In this document: piece after piece, positions 19,448 to 29,086 of the stretch | Position numbering within the stretch: the stretch's first letter is position 1 | How the letters are laid out: every line of letters starts with the position of its first letter | Assembly: GCA_964623625.1 (NCBI GenBank) | Contig: CAZUUJ010000003.1 | Location: forward strand, 25,523-89,522 | DNA from: CAZLGM01 sp964623625 | GTDB lineage: Bacteria > Desulfobacterota > Desulfobulbia > Desulfobulbales > Desulfocapsaceae | Length of the DNA: 64,000 bases | Direction of reading: 5' to 3' | Position numbers and translations under genes: made by a program | The notes under the pieces: generated by a model | The model's database searches: none | The model's input: only the letters and a program-made list of their open reading frames with translations | Told to the model about the DNA's origin: nothing

Positions 19448-19494
19448 GCCCCCATTAACTGTTAAACACCCTGATTACGAACTTTAATGGGGGC
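19448..19494. repeat. Inverted repeat, possible terminator or IS end
   Basis: Perfect 11-bp arms GCCCCCATTAA (19448-19458) and TTAATGGGGGC (19484-19494) around a 25-base loop. No T-tract follows. Confidence 0.5.
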
Positions 19495-20053
19495 TCCATT
19501 CCACGAATTCAAGTGAGTGACAATTATTGAGGTTAAGCAAAAATTGAATCCCTAGATTCATTTGAAAAACTTGTCTATTTCTCGCTATGATTACTGCAAA
19601 AGGCCATATGAAATAGAGTCGCTAAACTGACCCGAATGAGCGATATATTACTTTATTCGATTCTTAGGTAAGGAGATCGGGAATAAGTATGAATATCGGT
19701 ATGGGTGAACATATTCCAAAGACGATTGATTTTAATAGACTTCAACAATTTTCTTGGCAAGATCTTTCTTAATCTGGTTATGGAGGTATCTTTGCTTCAA
19801 AAGAACAAAACACCCTCATTTTCTACCAAAGTCAAAAAAACACATGTGTTTTATTGACTGAAGTGGAATATCTTAAAACTTTTGCTGTGTTACGTTGATG
19901 ACTAAAACCTTAGAATGATCAAATTTAACGGTTTTGTTATTACACGATTACTGTGAAAGGCTTTGTTTTTTCAACCGTATCACTTATCATAATCAGCTTA
20001 GACTCACATTATTTCTGAAATAGCGTTCTCAGATATTCATCGATCATATACTT

Positions 20054-21322
20054 ATGTTACAAGCCTCTTCTCCCAGATATCGAATATACACAAAGCCTGA
20101 GAATTACCTGAAGATCATTTCCGCTGTATTGACTTCCAGGATGCGTTCCGGCAAGGATTGTCATGGCCTTGAAAGCGATATAAGCACGCTTCAAAATGTT
20201 GAGTTTGCCCTGTGCACACCAAAGGCCCGGGTGGCAATATTTCTTGCTGTTCGTGCTCTTTTGAAGCGGAAACGCAAGGTCATCCTATCCTCCTATACCA
20301 TCTCCGATGTGATCAATATGGTGATTTGCGCAGGTGGCATACCTGTTTTTGCCGACCTTAAAGAGGGGACCTGCAATATCGATCCTGAAGAGATAGGGAA
20401 ATTGATTGATGATCAGACAGGAGCTGTCCTGGTGACTCACCTGCATGGATTGAGCTGCGAGATGGACAGCATACAGGAGATCTGCAAGCAGCACGATATT
20501 GCCCTGATTGAGGATGCCGCCCAGGCCTTTGGGGCCAAGTATAATGGACAACCGCTTGGCACCTTTGGTGAGGCTGGTATTTACAGTTTTGGCATGTACA
20601 AGAATGTGAACAGCTTTTTCGGTGGTATGCTGGTGACCCCCGAACAAGGCGTGTATAATCGTGTGAAACTCGAACTTGGCAGCTATCCCTATCAGGAGAC
20701 AGGCTACTACTGTGCGAAAGTGGTCAGTGGACTGCTGACAGATATTGCCACCTGGCCGCCGCTGTTCAAGTTGATCACTTTCTGGATATTTCGTTTCGGA
20801 TTTCTCCATGACATCAGTCTTCTTAATAAACATGTCACATTTGATCAGAACCCCGCGCTCAAAACCGATCTGCCTGAGAGCTATCTTCGCCGGCTGACGC
20901 CTCTGCAGGCTCGTGTTGTCAGAAGCCAATTGTCTGAAGCCTGGCCGAACAATCAAAAGCGGATCGATAATGCGGCCAGATATCATGACGGTTTGCAGGA
21001 TATCCGGCAGATTTCACTCCCGCCAATGAGATATGACGGCTCCCACATTTACACCTATTTTCCCATCATTGTAAAAGATCGAGACGGATTGCTGAAACAT
21101 CTCATGAAAAACGGCTGTGATATCGCAGCACAACACCTGAAGAACTGTGCTGACATGGATTGTTTCCGTGATTACGCACGAGACTGCCCGGTTGCCAGAG
21201 CCACTTGCCGACAGGTTGTCCTGCTGCCGACCTATCCGCGTTATCGACAGCATGATATTCAAAAAAATATTGAAATGATCCGTCAGTATTTTAAACCTGA
21301 AACCGTAAGCAATTCAGGTTAA
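20054..21322 (+). CDS. DegT/DnrJ/EryC1/StrS-family PLP-dependent aminotransferase
   Basis: 422 residues of the sugar-aminotransferase family that transfers amino groups onto nucleotide-linked keto sugars. Motifs: LSSYTISDVINMVICAGGIP (cofactor region), LIEDAAQAFGAKYNG (Asp that contacts the pyridine nitrogen) and YSFGMYKNVNSFFGGM (PLP-binding Lys). Length is typical. It is the first gene of a plus-strand cluster; 17 bp separate it from the FAD oxidoreductase. The substrate is not deducible; the context suggests an aminated surface sugar or a related lipid. Confidence 0.9.
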   Translation: MLQASSPRYRIYTKPENYLKIISAVLTSRMRSGKDCHGLESDISTLQNVEFALCTPKARVAIFLAVRALLKRKRKVILSSYTISDVINMVICAGGIPVFADLKEGTCNIDPEEIGKLIDDQTGAVLVTHLHGLSCEMDSIQEICKQHDIALIEDAAQAFGAKYNGQPLGTFGEAGIYSFGMYKNVNSFFGGMLVTPEQGVYNRVKLELGSYPYQETGYYCAKVVSGLLTDIATWPPLFKLITFWIFRFGFLHDISLLNKHVTFDQNPALKTDLPESYLRRLTPLQARVVRSQLSEAWPNNQKRIDNAARYHDGLQDIRQISLPPMRYDGSHIYTYFPIIVKDRDGLLKHLMKNGCDIAAQHLKNCADMDCFRDYARDCPVARATCRQVVLLPTYPRYRQHDIQKNIEMIRQYFKPETVSNSG

Positions 21323-21339
21323 AGGATAACCAGTAAACC

Positions 21340-23022
21340 ATGTCTGATATCGGTATTATCGGTTCCGGACCTTCTGGTATGGCAGCTGCATACCAACTGA
21401 TACAAAAAGGCTTCAGTGTTGAAGTTCTCGATGTGGGTCGTGTTCCGGAACCGTGGTCCGTCCAGCTTGCCGAGCGAATAGCCAAACGGCTCAAACAGGG
21501 TTTTCCTCCATCACAAGACGATCTCTTACTTTTAAGAAGTGGTAACAATCACGAAAAACAAACACTGTGGAAGAGTTTTACCACCCTGTTCCGATCCAAT
21601 ATCGCTTCCGAAAAAGTCCAGAAGAAAATACTCGGCTCCCCTTTTGTTTTTAAAAACGTTGAACAGCTTATGCCGATGGACGGCGCTGACATTCCGCTAT
21701 CGCTGGCGCGCGGCGGATTGTCGAATCTCTGGGGCGCCGCCTGTTACGGCCTGACCAAACAGGATATGGGTGAGTGGCCGATTGACTCCTCTGAACTCGA
21801 CCCTTTTTATGAACAGAGCGGCCAGGCCCTCAACCTCTGGCAATATGCGGATAATCTTGGCAGTGTCTATCCACTGTTTGGTAAAATAAAGCAAAACACT
21901 GATATAAAACGCAATCCCAATTCTCCGTTCAATTTTTTAACGGATCAATGGGAAAAACGTAAAGAACAATTGTCTAAACTTGGGATATATGCCGGAAAAT
22001 CCAGACTGGCCGTACAATCACCAGATTTCAACAATAACAAAACGGGTGGTTGCCTACAATGCGGTCTCTGTTTTTACGGATGCCCGTGTAGAGCCATCTT
22101 TACTTCCAGCAGCCTTATAACAACACTTGAAAAAACAGGTAACTTCAATTATCAACCGGAGTTTCTTGCATCAAAATTTACCGAAACCGACTCTGGTGTC
22201 GCGGTCCATGGGCTCAACCCTTCAACTCAGGACTACCGAGGAAGGGAATATAAAACGCTTCTTTTAGCCGGAGGGCCAATATCGACTTTTAAGCTGGTAG
22301 CGGATTCAATGGATCAGTACCAGGAATCTATTCCACTTATTGATAATGATCTCTATATTGTTCCTTTTCTTGTGAGAAAAATGGACAACAACCTTAAACC
22401 TAAAGGCAAGTCGCAATTCTCACTCAGTGAAGCTGTTTTTTATTTACAGCCAGGTATCATCGGCTCCAAAGGGGTTCATATCCAATTTTACACATTCAAT
22501 GACTACTTTCTAGGGTCATTGTTTGATCTGCTCGAAAAACTGCCCAAATTCGTACAGCGACAGGTGCAGGCCTTTTCGAACAGGTTAGTCATCGGATTCG
22601 TTTACTTTCACAGTGACGAATCGAGACAGGCGACGATCTCCTGTAGTCAGGAATCATCAACCAAATCGACCATCCATATCCAAGTTGATGAAAATCCCCA
22701 TTCCCGTGAGCTGATGAAGAAGACCCTGGATTATCTTAAAAAACACAGTAAATTGACATCACTGTTGCCGATAGCCCCCGTTGCTAAAGAAACCCCCTTT
22801 GGCTTTTCCGGACATGTAGGGGGCTCTCTGGCCATGAAACAACAGCCGAAAACTATGCAAACCGACCCCTCAGGCAGAATACATGGATATGGTAGCGTTT
22901 ATTGCGTCGACTCATCGACCTTTCCGACAATGTCTGCCCAGAACCCGACTTTCACCATTATGAGTAATGCTATGAGGATTGCTTCGGAGATACGACCAGG
23001 AAGCATAAAAAAACAAACATGA
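21340..23022 (+). CDS. GMC-type FAD-dependent oxidoreductase
   Basis: 560 residues. The N-terminal dinucleotide-binding fold is IGIIGSGPSGMAAAYQL. A cysteine cluster C-x2-C-x2-C-x3-C-x-C (CLQCGLCFYGCPC, about residue 234) resembles a ferredoxin-like motif common in this oxidoreductase group. The C-terminus carries the GMC signature region YCVDSSTFPTMSAQNPTFTI. The family oxidises alcohols or sugars with FAD. It overlaps the following glycosyltransferase by 4 bp (ATGA), so the products are coupled; together with the aminotransferase it probably modifies a sugar or lipid-linked intermediate. Confidence 0.85.
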   Translation: MSDIGIIGSGPSGMAAAYQLIQKGFSVEVLDVGRVPEPWSVQLAERIAKRLKQGFPPSQDDLLLLRSGNNHEKQTLWKSFTTLFRSNIASEKVQKKILGSPFVFKNVEQLMPMDGADIPLSLARGGLSNLWGAACYGLTKQDMGEWPIDSSELDPFYEQSGQALNLWQYADNLGSVYPLFGKIKQNTDIKRNPNSPFNFLTDQWEKRKEQLSKLGIYAGKSRLAVQSPDFNNNKTGGCLQCGLCFYGCPCRAIFTSSSLITTLEKTGNFNYQPEFLASKFTETDSGVAVHGLNPSTQDYRGREYKTLLLAGGPISTFKLVADSMDQYQESIPLIDNDLYIVPFLVRKMDNNLKPKGKSQFSLSEAVFYLQPGIIGSKGVHIQFYTFNDYFLGSLFDLLEKLPKFVQRQVQAFSNRLVIGFVYFHSDESRQATISCSQESSTKSTIHIQVDENPHSRELMKKTLDYLKKHSKLTSLLPIAPVAKETPFGFSGHVGGSLAMKQQPKTMQTDPSGRIHGYGSVYCVDSSTFPTMSAQNPTFTIMSNAMRIASEIRPGSIKKQT

Positions 23023-24200
23023 CTCCCGCAAAACCGCCCGAACACGCAGGCTGTGAACTCTCAATTGTGATGCCCTGTCTCAATGAATTTGACACTGTGG
23101 GAATATGTATCTCAAAAGCAAAGGCTTTTTTAACTAAAAATACCATTTCCGGTGAAATTATTGTCGCAGACAACGGCAGCAGCGATGGTTCACAGGAACT
23201 TGCAGAAAAAATGGGGGCCAAAGTGGTTCCGGTGGCTGTTAAAGGCTATGGGAGTGCATTAATGGGAGGAATTGCGGTCGCTAAAGGGAAATATATAATC
23301 ATGGCCGATGCCGATGACAGTTACGATTTCTATGATCTGATGCCTATTTTGGCAAAACTTCGTCAAGGCTATGAACTGGTCATGGGAAATCGTTTTGGCG
23401 GCACTATCATGCCCGGCGCTATGCCGTTTTTACACCGGTATCTGGGCAATCCTGTCCTCAGCTCTCTTGGCCGGTTATTTTACTCTGCCGATATTTGTGA
23501 TTTCCACTGTGGCTTACGTGGTTTTCATAGAAAATCGATTGAAAAACTTGGCTTATGTACTCTTGGGATGGAGTTTGCCAGTGAGATGGTTGTCAAGGCC
23601 GGTCTGCATAAACTATCAATCACAGAGGTGCCGATCACTCTGTATCCTGATGGCCGTAATCGTCCGCCTCATTTAAAAAGCTGGCGTGACGGATGGCGGC
23701 ACCTGCGTTTTTTACTGATGCTCAGTCCCCGCTGGTTGTTTCTCTATCCGGGCATCTTCTTAATCCTGATCGGCCTGATCGGCATGGCATTTCTTACAAA
23801 AGGACCTTTACAGTTCGGTAATATCTCTATTGGCGTCCATACTTTGCTTTTGTCGGGTGGTGCAATCCTTTCGGGAACCCAATCGGTCAGCTTCGCCTTT
23901 CTTACAAAACAGTATGCAATCAATTCCGGTTTTCTTCCCAAGGATCGTTCTGTGGAGAGAATATTGAACTTTTTCTCGCTGGAATTTTTACTGATCTTTG
24001 GATGTATAATTATTGTAACAGGACTGATCACTATTTTTTACTCAATTTTTTTATGGAGCCAGGTGCAGTTCGGCGATCTTATCCCGGAGAAAATGATGCG
24101 CCTTCTGGTGCCGGCAGTTACAATGGTTGTTGTCGGTATTCAGATCGTTCTCACCGCTTTTTTTAAAAGCATACTGGGGCTTGAACGAAAATCGATGTAA
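23019..24200 (+). CDS. Family 2 glycosyltransferase, membrane-bound, dolichol/polyprenol-phosphate type
   Basis: 393 residues. The GT-A domain has SIVMPCLNEFDTVG, IIVADNGSSDGS and the metal-binding MADADDSY; three to four membrane helices follow (about 240-385). The arrangement is that of enzymes that charge polyprenyl phosphate with a sugar. Start overlaps the stop of the FAD oxidoreductase. The product may feed the multi-membrane protein encoded next, a common donor-synthase/GT-C pairing (inference). Confidence 0.88.
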   Translation: MTPAKPPEHAGCELSIVMPCLNEFDTVGICISKAKAFLTKNTISGEIIVADNGSSDGSQELAEKMGAKVVPVAVKGYGSALMGGIAVAKGKYIIMADADDSYDFYDLMPILAKLRQGYELVMGNRFGGTIMPGAMPFLHRYLGNPVLSSLGRLFYSADICDFHCGLRGFHRKSIEKLGLCTLGMEFASEMVVKAGLHKLSITEVPITLYPDGRNRPPHLKSWRDGWRHLRFLLMLSPRWLFLYPGIFLILIGLIGMAFLTKGPLQFGNISIGVHTLLLSGGAILSGTQSVSFAFLTKQYAINSGFLPKDRSVERILNFFSLEFLLIFGCIIIVTGLITIFYSIFLWSQVQFGDLIPEKMMRLLVPAVTMVVVGIQIVLTAFFKSILGLERKSM

Positions 24201-24251
24201 CTCTTGTATGAGATCGATAATTCCTTCGAATTCTTCCCATAGTTCTGTTTT

Positions 24252-25988
24252 ATGAAAAAACTGTTCTGGCTGTTGGTCATCCTTCTATCGATTATCAAGA
24301 TATCACTTGACCAGGCTATTCCTCTTTCCGCTGTCGGCTATAATCTTCATGACGATGCTCTCTTCATACGGCAGGCCGGTGGTTTCGGCTTATGGTTGAG
24401 TGATCTGCTGGGCCGTGATACCTCTTCTGTTATCCTGGCCCATGAACTGCCGAGAGGTGGCTGGCTCGGGTCCTACAATGAACTTATCCTCAGTAAGGGT
24501 CCCGTATATGGCCTGTGGATAGCGTTCTGCTTTATTATCGGGCTTCCTTTGCTTACTGCCCAGCATTTACTGTATGCGGCATCAGGAATAATTCTTCTTT
24601 TCAGCATAAAAAAAGAGGTCCCACAATACTTCCTTCTCCTTGCTCTTTTCGCTCTTTTTCTCTTCAATCCGGAGTTTGTTTCACGGGTTGTTCGCTCCGG
24701 AATCTACCCGGCGCTATCGGTACTGATTATGGCATGCCTGTTTGGGCTCTATTCCCATCGGCAAACACATTGGCAAAAATCCCTGCCCTGGGTTGTATTG
24801 TTTAGCTGTGTATTACCGTTATTCTGGATGACCAGAGAGGAAGGAATCTGGCTTATCCCTTCAATTGGTCTGGTCCTGGCAGGGATACTCTATGGTTTTT
24901 ATAAGAAACACGGCTTTTGCAGACAGTTCCTCACTCGGATTATTGTCATCAGTTTTCCGCTGTTCTTCCTTTTTTGTGCCACTCAGTTAGTCTCAACTCT
25001 CAACTTCCTCCATTATGGCACAAAGAGTGTTGTTGAATTGAAATCAGACTCATTTCGTAGCGCTTATGGCAGCCTCCTGCGGGTGAAGGATCAGAAACGT
25101 CCGTATGTTGTTGTTCCGAGTTCTGTGCGTAAGAATATCTATCATGTTAGCCCATCATTTCGTGAACTGGAACCGTACTTGGAAGGGGAAGTGGGCCAAA
25201 TGTGGCAAAAATTCGGCTGCGATGTTTATCCTGAGACCTGTGGAGAAATAGCCAGTGGCTGGTTTGTCTGGGCTTTTCGGGACGCTGTCGCCCATGCCGG
25301 ATATCATTCAAGTGGGAAAAAAGCAGCTGGCTACTATTTAAAACTGGCAACAGAAATAAACCACGCCTGCAAAGCGGAGAAACTCGAATGCCTTCCGGAA
25401 AGGAACTCGCTTGTTCCGCCCCTCTCTATGGATGAATATAAAAAAACCATCCGGAATATACCAAATGGCCTCACATTTCTTCTGGGTTTTGAGAGCCTTA
25501 TTATAAGGCTGACTATGCCTTTTTACAGTCAGGGTAGTTCTGAAACTCTTGACTATTTTCGGGATATGACTCGTGAAGAGTTGGCGCCAACCAAACAGGA
25601 TTCGACCAAACCCGGTTCCCGGTTAGCAGGGCAAACAATTACAAACGATTTAAAACTCTCTATTTTAAAAGAAATAGCTGTGAAATATCAGTCTGTTACA
25701 CCTTCTCTTTTTTATATTGCCCTATTTTCCTATACAATCATAGTCGTTGTTAGCGTTTGGAAAAAACAGTTAAGCAACCTGACGGTTTTTTCATCGGCGC
25801 TTCTCCTGGCCATTTTCTGTCGGCTTGTCATTCTCTCGTTGATTGACGTGACGTCATTTCACGGTTTCAATCACTATTACCTGTCACCGTTGTACAACTT
25901 TGTCCTTCTATTTATTTCATTGGTTCTGATTGATGTGTTCCGGCAAATTTTTCGGAAAAACCAAACCAAAACAGCTTCAAGGAAATAA
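24252..25988 (+). CDS. Polytopic membrane protein, possible GT-C-type glycosyltransferase
   Basis: 578 residues with an N-terminal membrane anchor, then an extracytoplasmic loop (YNLHDDALFIRQAGGFGLWL), about six further helices, a large soluble domain (about 270-440) and terminal helices. The early NLHDD motif, in the first loop after the first helix, fits the acidic active-site loop of GT-C enzymes, but overall similarity to a named family is not evident by eye. It closes the four-gene cluster, 51 bp after the family 2 glycosyltransferase. Confidence 0.7.
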   Translation: MKKLFWLLVILLSIIKISLDQAIPLSAVGYNLHDDALFIRQAGGFGLWLSDLLGRDTSSVILAHELPRGGWLGSYNELILSKGPVYGLWIAFCFIIGLPLLTAQHLLYAASGIILLFSIKKEVPQYFLLLALFALFLFNPEFVSRVVRSGIYPALSVLIMACLFGLYSHRQTHWQKSLPWVVLFSCVLPLFWMTREEGIWLIPSIGLVLAGILYGFYKKHGFCRQFLTRIIVISFPLFFLFCATQLVSTLNFLHYGTKSVVELKSDSFRSAYGSLLRVKDQKRPYVVVPSSVRKNIYHVSPSFRELEPYLEGEVGQMWQKFGCDVYPETCGEIASGWFVWAFRDAVAHAGYHSSGKKAAGYYLKLATEINHACKAEKLECLPERNSLVPPLSMDEYKKTIRNIPNGLTFLLGFESLIIRLTMPFYSQGSSETLDYFRDMTREELAPTKQDSTKPGSRLAGQTITNDLKLSILKEIAVKYQSVTPSLFYIALFSYTIIVVVSVWKKQLSNLTVFSSALLLAIFCRLVILSLIDVTSFHGFNHYYLSPLYNFVLLFISLVLIDVFRQIFRKNQTKTASRK

Positions 25989-26226
25989 GGGAAGAAGTGC
26001 AATAAAACTATTCAATAAAAGAATGAATTTTGTGTCTTCTTCTGACCAGACATCAATTTCCTTAATAACAAATTTCTTTACCAAAAATTTAATTTCTTTT
26101 TTCACTTTTTCTGGTAACCTATAATACATCAATAGGATAGAAGATTCCTTCACTGATAGACAGGTAAATCGACATTCCAGCAAGTTGAAACTTTCTTTGT
26201 GACGGGGAATAGCCATTCAGGTGATT

Positions 26227-26529
26227 ATGACCCAAATCGGAAAATTGCGAAAACGGGTGCAATACTGGAGAGACCTCAACAGCACCATCAAACTGATAGG
26301 TTCGTTGTGCATTATTTCAGGTATTCTCCTCTTTTTTCAATTCTTTTCGGAAACAACAACGCAAGATTTCCACGATGACAACGGTCGGTTCAGCATCAAC
26401 CGTTTATTTGAGCTCTCTTTCCTCTTGATTCCCCTACTGTCTGTTGTTTTAGGCTTTGTGATGGTCAAGTTCAAACACTACCCGGACGACCTAAAGAGGC
26501 AGTGCAAAAAGTTGAATATGGAACTGTAG
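26227..26529 (+). CDS. Small two-helix membrane protein, hypothetical
   Basis: About 100 residues. Helices at about 23-40 (LIGSLCIISGILLFF) and 64-84 (LSFLLIPLLSVVLGFVMV) flank a loop with DFHDDNGRFS; basic ends. The ATG at 26227 has AGG six bases upstream and is preferred to the in-frame GTG at 26221. No family recognised. The 240 bp before it hold no convincing gene. Confidence 0.55.
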   Translation: MTQIGKLRKRVQYWRDLNSTIKLIGSLCIISGILLFFQFFSETTTQDFHDDNGRFSINRLFELSFLLIPLLSVVLGFVMVKFKHYPDDLKRQCKKLNMEL

Positions 26530-26575
26530 ATCCGCCAGGTTGCCTATTCGATATTCCTTCTTCCCTGTTTTTGTT

Positions 26576-27043
26576 TCACGGAAGCAGTTCCCCATGCCAC
26601 ATATCACGGTAACTGTATGCTGCCGGTTTAATCGGGAACCACTGAGCCTTATATTTCCTGATGGTATCCAGTTTGAGGTTATGTTTATTTCGTCGTTCAC
26701 ACTCGGTAACATTCCAGCGCCATGGTGTGTTGGGCTCTTTGATTATGATCATAGCCTGATACATATAAGCGATCATAAAATAAGGAAGAAGAGTACGCAG
26801 AGTGGCGGAAGTGTTGGAAACGACAACCGCTCCCTGGTATTTCAATGCATCGACAGCACTTCTTTTGCACCAGCGGTGGGCAGCTTTGAGTTTGTTTTTG
26901 TTAAATCTGTAGTTACCATGGGAATCCGACATGAACATATCAACTTCCACATGGGCACATTGCTTTTTTGCAGCGATTTGAGCACCAAGCGTACTCTTAC
27001 CGCTGCCCGGCAAACCTCGTACGATATAGAGCGTTCTTCTCAT
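26576..27043 (-). CDS. P-loop kinase (AAA_33/polynucleotide-kinase-like)
   Basis: 155 residues beginning MRRTLYIVRGLPGSGKST, a Walker A motif at the very N-terminus, followed by HVEVDMFMSD (Walker B-like) and a helical lid. It resembles NEDD4-binding-protein-2-type small kinases that phosphorylate nucleic-acid ends or small molecules; the substrate is unknown. The ATG at 27043 has a good site (AAAGGTAAGTCA); a longer frame to 27070 is less likely. It converges with the preceding membrane-protein gene. Confidence 0.8.
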   Translation of the reverse strand: MRRTLYIVRGLPGSGKSTLGAQIAAKKQCAHVEVDMFMSDSHGNYRFNKNKLKAAHRWCKRSAVDALKYQGAVVVSNTSATLRTLLPYFMIAYMYQAMIIIKEPNTPWRWNVTECERRNKHNLKLDTIRKYKAQWFPIKPAAYSYRDMWHGELLP

Positions 27044-27291
27044 TGACTTACCTTTCTTTTTTAGCAACAAGGATGTAGGGAAATAATGATTTATCTAAAC
27101 AAATATTCAAACACCTCTTTCTGATAACATATTCATGCATCAAATCACAAGATGTTCATCCAAAGTCCAATTCTGATCTTAAAAAAAAGCTGGTTGAAAA
27201 AACGACTATCAAACCAATGGATTTTTTTCTGTAAGGAAAAAGCAAATAGCGAAAAGGGAATAAATTTATTGAGTGTGGTACAGTCACTCCA

Positions 27292-28386
27292 ATGGATACA
27301 AGCCGTAAAATAATTCATATCGATATGGATGCCTTTTACGCCTCCGTTGAACAGCTTGACAACCCGGAACTGAAAAAAAAGCCGGTAATTGTCGGTGGCG
27401 ATCCAAACGGACGGGGTGTTGTTGCCGCCTGCTCCTATGAAGCCAGGCATTTTGGCATTCATTCCGCTATGCCATGTGCAAAAGCCGTCAAGCTGTGCCC
27501 GCAGGCCGTGTTCATCAGGCCCAATATGGCACGATATAAAGAAATCTCCATGGAGATCATGTCGATTTTCAGGCAATTTACCGATCTTGTAGAACCCCTG
27601 TCCCTGGATGAGGCCTTTCTGGATATCACCAAAAATAAAAAAAATATCATCTCAGCAACCTGGGCTGCTGAAATGGTCAGAAAACAAATCCATGATCAAA
27701 CCGGTCTGACCGCCTCGGCAGGAGTTTCTTTCAATAAATTCCTGGCTAAAATTGCCTCTGATCTGAACAAACCCAACGGTATCAGTGTCATCACTCCTCA
27801 GGAAGCTAAAGGGTTTATTGCCAAATTGCCTATCGGTAAATTCTTCGGCGTTGGAAAAGTAACCGGAAAAAAGATGCTCAAACTCGGCATTCATACCGGT
27901 GGTGATTTGTTGAAATATGATAAAGCGTTACTTATCCACCACTTCGGTAAAGCAGGAGCACATTTTTACAATATCGTTCGCGGTATAGATGATCGCCCGG
28001 TAAAGGTATCCAGAAAAAGGAAGTCGATCGGTACTGAGACAACTTTGCGTCATGATATAGATAATTTACAGGAAATCAGATCCATTCTCGATCGTCTGGC
28101 TGACAAAGTTGAAAAGTCTCTTGCCAGAAAAGAGTGCGGTGGGTCAACACTGACTATAAAGGTCCGTTATGGTGATTTCACAACTGTTACCAGATCAATA
28201 ACTTTGTCGTCACCACTCTACACAAGGGAGGAGATAAAATCCCATATCCCGAGGCTTCTACAATCCACCGAAGCAGGGATACAGAAAGTCAGGCTGCTTG
28301 GAATTACCGTTTCAAAATTGACAACCGAAAAACAGACCAACCCCATCCAGCTCAAACTCCCGTTTCCTGCACCCGCCGGCAAATGA
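27292..28386 (+). CDS. dinB: DNA polymerase IV (Y family)
   Basis: 364 residues, full length. Translesion polymerase acting on damaged DNA. Motifs: HIDMDAFYASVEQ (metal-binding Asp), GVVAACSYEARHFGIHSAMP, catalytic SLDEAFLDIT, TASAGVSFNKFLAKIASDLN, the helix-hairpin-helix FFGVGKVTGKKM and the little-finger domain. It lacks the C-terminal clamp-binding motif in an obvious form (ends QLKLPFPAPAGK, where QLKLPF is a plausible beta-clamp peptide). The next gene starts 3 bp later. Confidence 0.96.
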   Translation: MDTSRKIIHIDMDAFYASVEQLDNPELKKKPVIVGGDPNGRGVVAACSYEARHFGIHSAMPCAKAVKLCPQAVFIRPNMARYKEISMEIMSIFRQFTDLVEPLSLDEAFLDITKNKKNIISATWAAEMVRKQIHDQTGLTASAGVSFNKFLAKIASDLNKPNGISVITPQEAKGFIAKLPIGKFFGVGKVTGKKMLKLGIHTGGDLLKYDKALLIHHFGKAGAHFYNIVRGIDDRPVKVSRKRKSIGTETTLRHDIDNLQEIRSILDRLADKVEKSLARKECGGSTLTIKVRYGDFTTVTRSITLSSPLYTREEIKSHIPRLLQSTEAGIQKVRLLGITVSKLTTEKQTNPIQLKLPFPAPAGK

Positions 28387-28389
28387 TTC

Positions 28390-28962
28390 ATGGACAGTGA
28401 AAAACTCCGTTCTTTATTTATCTGGCTAATCCCTGTGGTCATAAGCTTATATGTTGTTTTCACTGTTCATAATCGGTTGTCTAATCAGTCGTCAACTGAT
28501 CAGCGGTTATCATTTGATCCGATATTCACCCTGCTTCTACCTCTGCTGCTCTGGTATATAAGTCACCCCTTGCTGTTTTGTTTTTTTGTCAAAAAAAAGA
28601 AAGACTCATCAGAAGGAGCAATACGATCAGCTATTTTACTCCTCAATATACATCTGGTTCTTTTTATCATATTCTGTCTGCTACACAGAATGGCCAACTC
28701 AGCTCCAGATCTTTTTGAAACCTTCTCTTACTGGACCAGAGCCGGGCTTTTTTTCAACCTGACAATGGCCATGATTCAGTTGCTTCCCTGGCCTCCGTTT
28801 CTTACAGGTTGTTTGCTCTTTTCTAACAGAAGGATTCCTGGAGCCTACTGGACCGGCTTTGCTTTCACCTTCTTTTTATTGGTTTTTATTCCGCCGGACA
28901 CAGGCTTTGGGCGTATACTATTTCCGGTCTATCACTTTGTCATCAACACTCTTATTCAGTGA
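28390..28962 (+). CDS. Polytopic membrane protein, hypothetical
   Basis: 190 residues with five predicted helices (about 9-26, 44-66, 80-100, 116-137 and 152-180). The motif QLLPWPPFLTG resembles the N-x-x-P-x-P-x-x-D-G segment of M50/site-2 proteases, but no HExxH zinc motif is present, so a protease call is not supported. It starts 3 bp after dinB, suggesting co-transcription. Confidence 0.65.
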   Translation: MDSEKLRSLFIWLIPVVISLYVVFTVHNRLSNQSSTDQRLSFDPIFTLLLPLLLWYISHPLLFCFFVKKKKDSSEGAIRSAILLLNIHLVLFIIFCLLHRMANSAPDLFETFSYWTRAGLFFNLTMAMIQLLPWPPFLTGCLLFSNRRIPGAYWTGFAFTFFLLVFIPPDTGFGRILFPVYHFVINTLIQ

Positions 28963-29086
28963 TCCTTCAAGCGAGGGACTTGGTTTTTCTTCATCTTTTG
29001 CCACTTTACATCCTCGGATTCAATTACTATTGTTTGATCCGTAAACCCAACAATCATTTCACCTTTTATCTCGTTATCAAATTGAC

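Larger units (their letters stand above)
18975..20053. other. Long AT-rich intergenic region with an insertion-sequence remnant
   Basis: 1079 bp with no intact gene. It contains the remnant zinc-ribbon of an IS1595-type transposase (19185-19430) and a GC-rich inverted repeat (19448-19494). The remainder (19500-20053) shows only short broken frames. Promoters for the flanking divergent genes should be here but none stands out. Confidence 0.6.

Noticed and set aside
25977..26216. 79-residue minus-strand frame after the glycan cluster
   Set aside because: No ribosome binding site, no recognisable domain, overlaps the end of a solid gene.
28390..28962. M50-type membrane protease
   Set aside because: Has a LPWPP-like motif but no HExxH.
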